A DNA stretch of 64,000 nucleotides from Ammopiptanthus mongolicus (Eukaryota; Streptophyta; Magnoliopsida; Fabales; Fabaceae). The notes below the pieces were generated by a model. It was not told the origin of the DNA. It searched no databases and saw nothing but the letters and a program-made list of their open reading frames with translations. Both the position numbers and the translations under genes were made by a program. The DNA lies in contig CM077345.1 in NCBI GenBank assembly GCA_039655645.1, forward strand, positions 24,381,385 to 24,445,384. Reading direction: 5' to 3'. Of the stretch, positions 1-11,037 are shown one piece after another. Numbering within the stretch: the first letter of the stretch is position 1; each line of letters starts with the position of its first letter.

Positions 1-94
1 TAATAATTGCATTATATGATTATTTGCTATTCGCGTAGAACAATTATGAGTTGTATACCCTTTTAATTAAAATTCACAAAAAAAAAGTATTGAA

Positions 95-265
95 GAATAA
101 TAAAGGTTTAATTGCACTTTTGGTCCTCCAGGTATCACGATTGTGCAATCGTCCCCCAGGTTCTAATTGCGCCAATTGGATCCACAAGTATCACGATTAT
201 GCAATTTTAATCTCCTAGATTTCAATTGCACCAATTAGGTCCCCTCGGATATCAAGATTGTGGCG
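95..265. repeat. Fragment of an interspersed 'tttggtcc' repeat
   Basis: Short phrases such as 'tttggtcctcc', 'gtatcacgatt' and 'caattg.gtcc' recur three times at roughly 60-70 base spacing. This style is common at the ends of plant Mutator-like and other terminal-repeat elements. No matching inverted end is visible nearby, so I read it as one end of a broken element. Confidence 0.4.
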
Positions 266-289
266 TAACAAGACTATTTTTGAGGCGTG

Positions 290-890
290 ACTAGGTGTGA
301 CCGGGAGTGCCTTTGGAAGTGGAAGATCCCTCATCGTATTCAAATCTTCATGTGACTTGTTGCTCATGAGAGAATCCTAATTAATTTTCGCCGCAGCAGA
401 TGAAATGTTTCCATTTTTGCTCTCTGCCCCTGCTAAAATTTGGAGGTAGAATCTACTCTCTTAGAGAATGTAGTTTTGCTACCCCGATGTGGTTGAGATT
501 GGTTCCTTCTAGTAGTGTTGAGCAATTCTTCTCCTATAATGCCTTTGATCGGGTCTTTGCGAATTTGAACAGTCAAATGGTTGGAAAATTTAACATTGCT
601 TGGAATTCTATTTGAGAAAGTCTAGCAACACATTCTCTAACACTTTTTTTCCAACACATACTATTTTATTGGTTGAAATTCATGTGGGTCCTACAAAAAT
701 TCAAGTGGGACCCAAATGAATTAATGAGACCCATATATTTCAACTAATAGAAGGGTTTATTGGAAAGAGAACGTTACTAACACTCCTCATTCTATTTTTA
801 TGGTCGCGTGTTGATATTTGGGGAAGTGGGGTAACAAGACTATTTTTGAAGATGGTTTCAGGAGGCCGGAGAATTATTTGATGATGAGCT
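290..890 (+). pseudogene. LINE reverse-transcriptase C-terminal fragment (zf-RVT region), split by a MITE
   Basis: Translated pieces resemble the zinc-binding (zf-RVT) tail of plant L1-type LINE polyproteins: a 'LRECSFATPMWLRLVPSS' stretch (about 460-520) and, after the MITE at 614-788, 'KWGNKTIFEDGF' (about 826-860). Dropping the MITE and one TSD copy puts the second piece in the same frame as the first, with one TGA between them. Upstream of 400 the similarity continues in other frames ('VAHERIL'-like), so frameshifts are present. No endonuclease or polymerase core is near. It is a dead 5'-truncated remnant. Confidence 0.6.
614..788. mobile_element. 175-bp MULE-type MITE with perfect 9-bp TSD
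   Basis: The element starts gagaaagtct and ends aacactcctc, with imperfect TIRs and an internal inverted pair around 'attggttgaaat' and 'atttcaactaat'. It is flanked by a perfect 9-bp direct repeat, attctattt (605-613 and 789-797), the duplication size of Mutator-like transposons. It interrupts the LINE fragment, so it is the younger insertion. It has no coding capacity. Confidence 0.8.
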
Positions 891-894
891 TTAA

Positions 895-3303
895 TAGCTT
901 TAATAGATAGTTTAGTAAAGTATGGTTATAATTAAAATATCTTTGCATATAAATAAATTTTAAATATTATAAATAAATAAACATCAGTGCTTATCAATAT
1001 ATATAGTGTAAATGTTTTCTCAGGACTATCGCTTTATACAAACTCTGTTATTTAAGCTCACTTTCTAACATAATAAAGTGTGAAATGGTTGGATTTAGAA
1101 CAGAGCCCTTAATTGTATTGTTTATTTTGTAATATATACTGCATTATTACTCTTTTTTTTTTTTTTTTTACTTTATTTTGCTACCTAATAAACTGACTCT
1201 TTCAAATGCATTAGACGCACAAATGTTGAAGAAACTGTCAACTTTGATATGCTAGTAAGTAAATAAAATTCTTACAATACGATTAAAAAAACAATTGAAA
1301 TATCCATTAATCTTGTCTGGATTCAAATATCTCATCATTTGCATAAAGAGATAGGCGATCAGGCCAAATTTCTGGATTCTACGCCTAACTTGAATTTTAA
1401 ATGCTTACAGAGTAGTACAAATCCCTTCCTGCAAGACATCATTCTTTTTTCTAGTTTGTTTCTTTATTTTCATTCACCAATAAGAATAGTTTCTCATAAG
1501 CCCTCCCATTGTGACCAAGGAATTATCAAGAAGGACATCAAGTGATTTCAAGTAGATTCCATTTTGTGCAGTAGAATTCTGTTGTCTCATTTTCAATCTC
1601 TCTCCATTCAACAACAAATTTTTGTGGATGATCAAATAAATGATATGGGATTTTAATTGATGTGTCAAAATATGAGTGAAGAGAAACATAAAATGGAACA
1701 GAGGAATGTGACAACAGATTTCTAATCCGTTTTGTGTCCCACAGGTTTTGACAGATCCAGAGTGGAACGAATGAGAGAAAAAATACTTAGATTTAGCTGA
1801 ATTTCGATACCTTTTTTGTGATATACATTTAAGAGTTGTCCATGGGAAATGTATAACGAAATATACAGACATTAATGAAGCCATCCAATGTCAAGTAGGA
1901 GTCTTTTGTTTATCTTGCTTCTTTGAGAACTTGTCCCAGGACTCCCTGCAAATCAAAGGACAAAGAAAAAAATCAGCCAAGCACCAGTAAAGTGTCAATA
2001 TATCAATACCAGCATAACTGAAAAGCTGTATGAAAACAAAAACACTCATACAGTCTTGTGAGCTGAAATAAATAATAGCTCCAAAATGAAACTAAAAAGA
2101 GGGGAGACTTTTTAGCTTCTATTAAATGGAAATGCAATTCATCTAATACAAACAAAAGAAACAAACTGGATCATACAAAAAAAACTACAGAAATTTATAG
2201 GGTACAACTTTATGCATCCTCCCCATTTGGAGAAAATGCAAAAGAAATGAGACCTATAAATTAAAACTTGTTAACCAGTTTACATTGTGAAGCAATGCTA
2301 CATCTTACAGATGACCAATACACTAAAGTAATCCAGGTGATACTGAAATCAGACTTCAGCATACCAAACAAAATGGGATGTCAGACCAGTAACATGACGC
2401 ACCTTAATTTATCACCTGTATGATTTCTTATACTATTTACTTTATGTCATCTCTAAGAGCTAAATGGACTAAGCAATCAGTAGGATACACCAGAAAATTG
2501 AAATCCATAAAATCTAATAAGTTCAAGTGATAAGTCTTGTTTCACCGTAGTCAACCTTTCTCCCATGCCACATAACTCATTGTGAACAACTGCATAATGC
2601 AGAATATGACAAACTGGAAAAAGTACAAATATTTGAATTCTTGCATTGAATATAACTATTCTAATTAATAACATCTCTATGTTTTTTCTCACCCAAAGCT
2701 AGAAGGTTTTAGAAGTCTGGTCAGCTTGTATATACAGTCCTAAATAAATTACATTTCAAACGTGCTCTTCAGAGGCAAAGTTTAGTTTTAATGACACAAT
2801 GACATATTACAACCTCATTGATAACTTATCTAAGCGATGTCACATGTTGTGTTTCAAAACCATTATTTCTGCTACTTATTGAGCCATGTAAATGCAAATT
2901 CCCAATCACTGACCCATAATACTGGAGAATAAAATACTAGAAAATGAATGCCTTATAGAGGGCCTAGAATCTAGATGGTTCAATTCAATTATACATTAAT
3001 TGAGTAGCTGGGGAGTGACAATCTGTGCCTTTCCAGTGAGAAGCAGATAATTTCTGTAAAACCCAGCCCTCACAACGGGACAAATAGCCTGACTATGTTA
3101 TTTTTTCCCTTCCCCATCCTTAAGCTGAAATAGGTTGAAACTTCAAGCAGCAATTTTAAATTTCATAGTAGTTTGGCGGTGGGAATGACATATCATTTGT
3201 TAACGAATAGGTGCAGTGAGGTAGATGGAATGTCATATCATTTGCTTGATACATACAAAACAATATTTTATTTCTGCTTTAATAATGAACTATTCATTTT
3301 AAT
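895..3303. other. AT-rich intergenic DNA, no supported gene
   Basis: Mostly AT-rich single-copy-looking sequence with a T-run near 1150-1170. Open frames on both strands are short and lack recognisable domains. A minus-strand splice-acceptor-like motif near 1948 followed by a 12-codon open stretch was considered but is too short to call. Confidence 0.5.
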
Positions 3304-3312
3304 TAAATTATA

Positions 3313-4956
3313 GGAAAACACCATACACACCTCCTAAATTGTAATCATTTTATAAATAAACACCTTCAACTATCAATTCTTTCCAAGTAATCCTTAAACT
3401 TCAAAGATTAATGAAATTGATCCTTATATTAACTCACCGTTAAATAGTTAATGATGATTCAATGACCCAAAGCTAAAATTGTATTCTCCTCTCCTCCATC
3501 ACCAAATGTCTTTGTTCCCTCCTCCTGGTTCACTCACCATTTGTGAACTCAACCGTCAACATTATAGAGGACGGAGCAGCCGCCGCCTCTTGAGAACGAT
3601 GCCGCCGAACACGAAGGAAGAATGACAATCGCAACCACCGGCGAAAGCGTTCAAAGGAAAGGTCCGGTGTCACTCTTGCAAGGGCTTGTAAACGAGTGTC
3701 TCAGACGCCTTTTTTACCCTAACGATGTATCCTTCTAGAAGGGGAAGCAGCGAAAGAGGAAGAACAATGAAGCAGAAGAGGTGAAGGACGAATAGAGCTC
3801 GAGATTTTAATCCATATTTTTATTTTGCATGTTTTTTGATAAAATAATCGACGGTTGGGATTTTAAAAAAAAGGAACCGCCGGATTTAATCACCGTTAAT
3901 TATTTAACATTGGTTAATAAAAAGATCGATTTTACTGATACTTAAAGTTTAAAGATTAATTAAAAAGAAGACTAAAGGTTCAAAATAGTCTCCGATAAAA
4001 ATATAGGATATACATTTCATCCCTAAGAAAAAAAAAGTCATCATTTAATCCCTGAGAATGATAAAACAGGAACACGTTAGTTCCTCCATTAATTTACCCT
4101 CCTAAACGTCCTTTAGTGTGTTAACTTGTACCGTTAAGTAGCTGATATGTCCGTTAGTGTGCTGACTAGACCCGTCCAACATGAAATATATATATAAAAA
4201 AAAAGACTAAAGGGTCAAAATCGTCTCTGACAAAAAGTTAGGGTACACTTTTGGTCCCTATCTGAAAACCCTAATTCCATTGAAGGAGCTTCTAACTCCA
4301 TCTCAAAACTCAGTTATTAGAGCCTAAGAATGATGATTCAATTTATTAGATTTGAGTTTGCTCTATTTTGTTTTCATATATATACTTTGATTGAGTGATG
4401 AAATTTCACTATGATTCTAAAGATGTATTTGAATTTGATGGTTGCTTCATTTCCAAAAAAAAAAAAAAAGGTTTAAATTAATTTCCAAATGACATTGATA
4501 ATATTGTTTTATAGGTTTATGCCCCTAAAATTACCTTGCGAAAAATATCTCATAAATATCTATTTTCATACTTGGTTGAAGCTCCTTCAATGGAGATAGG
4601 GTTTTCAGATGGTGATGGAGGAAGAAGAAATATAGGGACTATAAGTGTATCGTGACTTTTTGTCAGGGACGATTTTGGGCCTTTAATCTTAACTAACGGA
4701 TATCTCACTTACTTAACGGTACACGTCAACACAATAACGGTCGTCTAGGGGGTCAAACTAACAGAGGGATTAACGTGTCTTTGTTTTGTCATTCTCGGGG
4801 ATTAAATGATGATTTTTTTTCTTAGAGACAAAAAGTGTACCCTGTATTTTTGTAGGGAACTATTTTAGGCATTTACTCTAAAAAGAATTGATAGTTGAAT
4901 TTATGTGTTTGCAAAAGGACTATAGTTTAACGAGAGAGGGTGTATGCCCTTTTTCC
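3313..4956. mobile_element. Outer Mutator-like element with long TIRs and 9-bp TSD
   Basis: Perfect 9-bp TSD taaattata (3304-3312 and 4957-4965). The left TIR runs from 3313 ('ggaaaacacc') to about 3475. The right TIR is split into two blocks, about 3885-3969 and 4879-4956, by the nested element at 3970-4878. Without that insert the element would be roughly 735 bp. Its middle (about 3545-3790) is clearly GC-richer than the flanks and could be a captured host fragment (Pack-MULE style), although no reading frame there was recognised. No transposase is present, so it is non-autonomous. Confidence 0.8.
3970..4878. mobile_element. Inner Mutator-like element nested in the outer one
   Basis: A 909-bp insertion flanked by a perfect 9-bp TSD taaaaagaa (3961-3969 and 4879-4887). 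Its TIRs are about 280-300 bp: the left begins gactaaaggttcaaaatag and the right ends in the imperfect reverse complement. Both arms carry 'tcatcatttaatcccygagaatga'-like sequence. It sits inside the right TIR of the outer element and is therefore younger. The short middle (about 4290-4590) shows no gene. Its ends resemble those of the element at 40317-40891. Confidence 0.82.
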
Positions 4957-4965
4957 TAAATTATA

Positions 4966-6240
4966 TAATACATAAAATGTATCATTTACTGAATAATTTG
5001 TCTATGTTTTAGTAGTGAGAGGTTCAATGTACAGACTCGTGGTGGGGGAACCATGTTGCATGATGTTGTTCTCTTGAATATTTGCTTTTTTCGACTTCAT
5101 GAATTTTACAGTGTTGCTAAAAGAATCAATATTTGCATGATAAATTACTAATATTGCACGTGCACCATGAGGAGATTTGGTTAAATTATATCTTGTCTTG
5201 GATTTGCATTCACATTAATGTCAGTATAAAGAGTTATATATTGTCAAACAATCAAAAATTATGATATAAGTGATGACTTTTAAATTAATTAAGATATGAG
5301 TTAAATATTTTTATTAATGTATCATTTATGATTTATTAACAATATAAAAAATCTTTACAAAAAAAGAGTACATAAGAATCAAATCCATTGTTTTATTTTA
5401 TTTCTTACTAATTGAAGTATCCAAATATTCTCACGTTAGCAGCACAATTCCCAATGTATTTATTTAAAAGTTTCAAATGGCAAACTTTAATGAACTGAAG
5501 CCTCGAAACAGAAAGACCACTAATTAATTTCAACACAAGTATATATGAAAATGAAAGAGAAATGTTAGCATAGAACAGCTAAGTTACAACAGGAGTGCAG
5601 TTGTAACATCGAAGGGTGACAAGAAAATGGAGAGAATATAACAAAGGCAATGGAGGATGAAACAATGAAACTGAACCGTGGGATAGGATAAAAACAAAAG
5701 AGCAGTTTATTTACAGTTTTTTCCCTATGGAAATATGTGAAAAATATTAAAACCAATGGTAAATATGGAAAAATAAAATTAGACACCCAATGGGGCTATC
5801 GCCATTTTAGTCGTATAGAAGTATAGATGAATATTTCTGTCAAAAAAAAAAAAAAAAGAAGTATAGATGAATATAATTATCACAGATTTCTTTATTAAAT
5901 TAATTAATAATCATCAAGGTGGGCCTAACGAGAATTGTTCAACGGCTTGGTTGCAATTCAAAGCAAACGCAGGTACAGCTAGACAGTCTCAAGTCACAAC
6001 ACACAACGAAAGTGAAACATTGTAACGCATCCAAGGCAAATGTGGGGTGTGTCACTGTCCAATCCCATCAAGTACCAATTAACAACGGACTCAAATATCA
6101 AACAACCCTTATTCCCCTATTCTTAATTCTCTTCATAAACATCTTTTCTATTAAAAATTTAAAATATGATGATGAATATCTGAAAAGATGGATACGTTGG
6201 AATTGGAAACAAGTGTAACTGGTTGGCAACGTTGCCTTTG
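4966..6240. other. Intergenic DNA upstream of patellin
   Basis: AT-rich sequence with an A-run near 5840-5860. Small open frames on both strands (for example 5565-5786 minus and 5919-6218 plus) have no recognisable domain or start context. No transposon ends with a TSD were found here. Confidence 0.5.
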
Positions 6241-6242
6241 AT

Positions 6243-6546
6243 ACTTCGAATTCTAATCAGTTGGGCTGGATAACTTGGTGGTAGGCCCATCTCGTTTGGG
6301 CCCCATCTAATTACACCGTTGGCCCGGGCCCACGTAATGCAAATTGTGTGTAGATTCCAAGCTGGTACAGTCTGGTCTTTCTTTTCCTCCTCACTCTTTA
6401 TAACTGCATTCCCACTAACCCCTCTCTCCCCATCATACACTATTTTCTCCATTCTCTTTCTTTCTTTCTCTATCTGTTTTTTCAAATTTTGTTCACATCA
6501 AAGAGAGTGTCATTGATAATTATCACTGCTTTAGCAACAATCAAAT
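6243..6546 (+). promoter_or_regulatory. Patellin proximal promoter and 5' leader
   Basis: Between 6282 and 6335 there are clustered GGCCCA/TGGGCC motifs (aggcccatc, tgggcccc, ggcccgggcccacgt). These match the plant 'site II' elements bound by TCP factors and common in growth-related genes. The last one runs into an ACGT core. A TATA-like tttataac lies at about 6397-6404. From about 6410 to 6490 the leader is rich in C and T, typical of plant 5' UTRs. The transcription start is inferred, not seen. Confidence 0.55.
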
Positions 6547-9500
6547 ATGGCTGAGGAAGCTACAAAAACAGCAACAACAACAACAACTACTACACAGGAA
6601 GCAGTTGTGCATGCTGAGGAAGTTGTGGTAACTGATGTTGCACTTTCTGACAAAAACAAAACAGACACAGTTGCTGATCATGTGGAGAAAGACACAGAAG
6701 CTGAAGCTGAGAATAAGAATAAGAAGAAGGAAGTTGAGGAAGGTGGTGATAGTGAGGTATTAAAACAAAGTGGTGATGATCAGAATGATGAAAAAGTTGC
6801 TGAGTCAGGTTCCTTCAAAGAAGAGAGCACTAGGGTTGCTGATTTACCTGAAACTGAGAAGAAAGCACTACAAGAACTTAAGCAGCTTATTCAAGAAGCA
6901 CTTAACAAGCACGAGTTTTCTGAACCTGTGAACCCACCCAAAGAAGAAGAAAAGCCAGAAACATTAGCTGCTCATAACAAGGAAGAGGAAAAGCGAGTTG
7001 AAGAGAAACAAGTTTCAGAACCAACAAAAACAGAAGAAGGAGAAGGAGAAGGAGAGAAGAAAGAAGAAGACCAACCTACAAAAACAGATGAAGAAGGAAA
7101 GAAGAAAGAAGAAGAAGAAGAAGCTGCACCAGAAGTGAAAGAAACAGAAGAACCTGAGAAACTCACAAAATCAGATGAAGCAAAAGAAGCATCAGCACCA
7201 GAAGAAGTGAATGAAACTAAGGTGGTTGCTCCTTCTATAGATGATGATGGAGCAAAAACTGTGGAAGCTATTGAAGAAACAGTTGTAGCTGTGTCTTCTT
7301 CTACTGTTCCAGAGGCTTCAACCAAAGAAGAAACCATGGAAACTAACAAGGATGAAGCTTCAACACCATTGATGCCACCGGAAGAGGTATCCATTTGGGG
7401 GGTACCACTCCTTGCAGATGAGAGAAGCGACGTGATTCTCTTGAAGTTTCTGAGAGCTAGAGACTTCAAGGTCAAAGATGCTTTCACCATGATCAAGAAC
7501 ACAATTAGATGGAGAAAAGAGTTTGGAATTGATGAGTTGATGGAACAAGAAAACTTAGGTGATGATTTGGAGAAGGTGGTTTACATGCATGGTTTTGACA
7601 AGGAAGGTCACCCTGTGTGTTATAACATCTATGGGGAGTTCCAGAATAAGGAGTTGTACAAGAAAATGTTCTCTGATGAGGAGAAGAGAGAGAAGTTCCT
7701 GAGATGGAGAATTCAGTTCCTGGAGAGGAGTATAAGGAAATTGGATTTCACCCCAGGTGGTATTGCCACTATTGTTCAGGTTAATGATCTCAAGAATTCT
7801 CCTGGACCTGGGAAATGGGAACTTAGACAAGCTACCAAACAGGCCCTTCAATTGCTTCAGGACAACTATCCTGAATTTGTAGCCAAACAGGTATATATGT
7901 TAAACCTAGCTACTCATACATTGTTTCCATACAATTTTCAGCTGGTAAATTTTCAATATGTAATAGAGATCTCTAATCTGTGTTTGGATTAACTTATTAT
8001 GTATTTAGATTAACTTAGAATCAAAAGATTTAGGGAGTTTTTGAAAACTAAGCAACTATTTTTTATAAGAAATAATTATTTCCAAAAATATTTATAATTT
8101 ATGAAAGAACATAATGACTTTGTTTTATTCATGTAGATGCTTTTGTTGATGTTATTGTTTGTTTAAATTTTCAATATGTAATGGCTATGCAAATGTATAT
8201 TATTCTTAATCTTTTTTATTTTTCTGGGGGGTCTAGGTGTTCATCAATGTGCCATGGTGGTACTTGGCAGTGAACAGGATGATAAGTCCTTTTCTGACAC
8301 ACAGAACCAAAAGCAAGTTTGTGTTTGCTGGACCTTCCAAATCAGCTGAGACCCTTTTAAGGTGAAGATAGGAAAGATCCAAATTTTGCTTGTTCCTTGT
8401 TTTTTCAGTTTCTTTTGTTTTGTATCTTAATTTGCTACCTTGACTTCAGATACATAGCTCCAGAGCAACTTCTGGTCAAGTATGGTGGACTAAGCAAAGA
8501 TGGGGAATTCAGAAGTACTGATGCTGTTACAGAAATTACAGTGAAGCCAACAGCTAAACATACAGTGGAATTTCCAGTTACTGAGGTGGGTCTGGTTGAA
8601 ATTGAATGGTATTGTTTGAGAATCCAAAGAATGCAGCATAGGATTCCTCTTTTCTGATTTATATTATCTTTTTCATTCTTGTTTATTTATCCTATTTTAT
8701 GCAACAAATTGTGCAGGCCTATAGGCTTAGGCTATGCCCTGAGAAGAAAAGTCAAGTCAAAAGCAATACAATATGAATTTATAAATAAATATAAATATAA
8801 TAAACATAGGAAGCATAGAAAGTAGTAACCTTCTTTTGTTATCTTTCTGTGGCTGTGCATCGGTACTTGCTAGGAGGCTAGAATTTCCCAATTTTAAGCT
8901 AGGTCTAAATATTGCTGAGAGCCAAAATTCTTTTCTACTACTTAGTTGAGGAAATTGTTTTCTACACCCAATAAAGTATAAGCGGACCACCGTAATGCTT
9001 AATGTTAATTATCTAGGTTGATAAAATAATAAAGTAATATTGAATATAAAATTTGTCAGATATTTCAAATTTAGCTCATTACATGGGAGAGAAATTTATG
9101 TTGAATTAAGAGCATCCTAGGCAATATGTTCAAGTATAAGAATTAAAGTCCAAGATTTTATTTTATTTTATTTTTTATTTTTTTAAAGAATAATAGCCTA
9201 TGATCCTGTCAACAGTTTGGATACAGTGATGTTCATTTTTATTTATTTATTATTGGTGTTGAATAGTTAAGCTCTTCCTCTTATTATTATTATTAGAAAC
9301 CTGTTATGGGGTCAAGGGCTCAAATTTAGAAATGAAAAGCCAAGTAAAGTTCAATTGGTTAGATAAGAAATTGAATCCTACACTATAGCTATTTCATTAC
9401 TATGAGAGTAGATAGAGACTTTTTGTGCATTTGCCTAGATAACCTTGATATATACTTTTAATGGATTGAAGTTTTGTTCTTGGGAACCTGCAGAACTGCC

Positions 9501-9751
9501 TACTCTCTTGGGAGCTGAGAGTAATAGGGTGGGATGTAAGCTATGGTGCAGAGTTTGTGCCAAGCACAGAAGGAAGCTATACAGTAATCATTCAGAAGGC
9601 TAGAAAGGTTGCTTCATCAGAAGAACCAGTGGTTTGTAACAGTTATAAAATTGGTGAACCTGGCAAAGTGGTTCTGACCATTGACAACCCAAGCTCTAAG
9701 AAGAAGAAGCTCTTGTACCGTTTGAAGACCAAGCCTACCTCCTCTGACTGA
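6547..9751 (+). CDS. Patellin (Sec14/CRAL-TRIO plus GOLD protein), PATL3/PATL5-like
   Basis: Four exons: 6547-7890, 8237-8361, 8450-8585 and 9494-9751. All introns are GT-AG (346, 88 and 908 bp) and keep the frame open, giving 620 residues. Residues 1 to about 275 are a disordered, Lys/Glu-rich acidic tail. About 278-335 is the CRAL-TRIO N-terminal helix region ('LLKFLRARDFKVKDAF'). About 340-510 is the Sec14 lipid-binding domain ('DNYPEFVAKQVFINVPWWY', reading across intron 1). About 515-610 is the GOLD domain ('CLLSWELRVIGWDVSYGAEF'). Patellins are peripheral membrane proteins that bind phosphoinositides and act in cell-plate formation, membrane traffic and auxin-carrier positioning. The start is chosen for its aatATGgct context and the family's MAEE-like N-terminus. 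The loop before the GOLD domain looks shorter than in Arabidopsis PATL3. The assignment rests on remembered family features, so paralogue identity is tentative. Confidence 0.93.
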
Positions 9752-10410
9752 GAATGTCATCATTACTGTATAAATTCCCAAGTGGGAAGGAGAGGAAGAA
9801 CACATTACCCATATTGGTTGCTTATGTTCTTGCATTCAGTTCTACTACCAGGATACCAAAGCTTAAAAGTTTGCTCTTCATATGAATAGGAAAGTTTTGC
9901 TTTAATTTTGATATCATTATGTGTTTAATCATATACTTATACTCTTTCTGTGTTTTTATTATCATTATTATTTATTATTGTTACTACTATTGGAGGGGAT
10001 CTTTTGATTTTTAAATTTTTATTTATATATGGAGGACATATTGCTCTATTTATATGTATAAATTTTCATGTAAATTTTGGTGGGGCCTTTCTATCTGTTT
10101 TTGTTTGTCGTTCTGTCTGTACTCAAGCTTAAAAGTGTGTTTGATCTGTCATGATCCGTGTTCCCAGCATTGAAAAGAAAAGTTGATATGGATATCTATC
10201 ATGGGTCTGGACTTCTAGAATATATGTCGCACTATAGCTTACACTTCAGATCAGCTTTGTTATTTGCCTTCTTTACTTGGCTGCCAATTTATTGCCTTGG
10301 AATTTCTCTGCCCTTGTTCATTGTACTTCTAATTTTGTTGAGACTAAAAAAAGAATGCAAGTTTTATATATAAATGTCTTGGGCAGTTTCAAGTTGAATA
10401 AAAATATGCA
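9752..10410 (+). other. Patellin 3' untranslated and downstream region
   Basis: After the TGA, T-rich sequence typical of plant 3' UTRs follows. The clearest AATAAA-type signal is near 10397 (gttgaataaaaatatgc), with weaker AT-rich candidates nearer the stop. The polyadenylation site cannot be fixed from sequence alone. Confidence 0.4.
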
Positions 10411-11029
10411 CTCTTTTGCACCCAAAAATAAAGATGCACTTATTAACTCCAGCATAGAAGTAATTCAAACAAATACAACATTGAAGTCGTAGATTAATGA
10501 TTAAGATCGTAGGACCAGTTAACCCAAAAAAAAAAAAAGAAAATGGATTTCTAGGATCAATCATAGTTCTAACTTTTGAAGTTGTGGAATACTATTATAC
10601 CAACAAGTTATAACTAAGAGATATCATCATGTCTTAGCCAAAATTTCTATACTGAAATTTGTACATTCCTTTGGCAGATGGAAGTGACAACGTGATTTAT
10701 AGCAAGGATATAATTGATATGCATAATGCATTATATTTTTATATTGTTAACGAATTATAAATTATCATTCCTATTAAAAATATTTGATTCTTATAATTAC
10801 TTTAAAATTAAAATTACATATAAGATTATTTGTGATTGATTGGAAGGATAAAACTTTTTACACTAAACATATATCAAAATTAAACTCTTGTAATAATACT
10901 TCATAAGAATTTTTCTTGTTGCTCTGAGGGACTAACTAAATTTTATTATTTATATGAAACAGTAATTAGTCAGCACTATTACAAGTACAGTTATATTAAT
11001 ATTCTCCACCTATGCTGCAGGTTTTTTTA
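10411..11029. other. AT-rich intergenic DNA
   Basis: AT-rich sequence between the patellin 3' region and the foldback element. I see no gene, RNA or bounded repeat in it. Confidence 0.5.
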
Positions 11030-11037
11030 TTTATTTT

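Noticed and set aside
1896..1948. Possible minus-strand last exon (acceptor tttgcag then about 12 codons to a stop)
   Set aside because: Too short, with no upstream exon found to the right and no recognisable protein.
6972..7502. 176-codon minus-strand Ser/Val-rich frame
   Set aside because: It is the reverse reading of the Glu/Lys-rich patellin exon 1.
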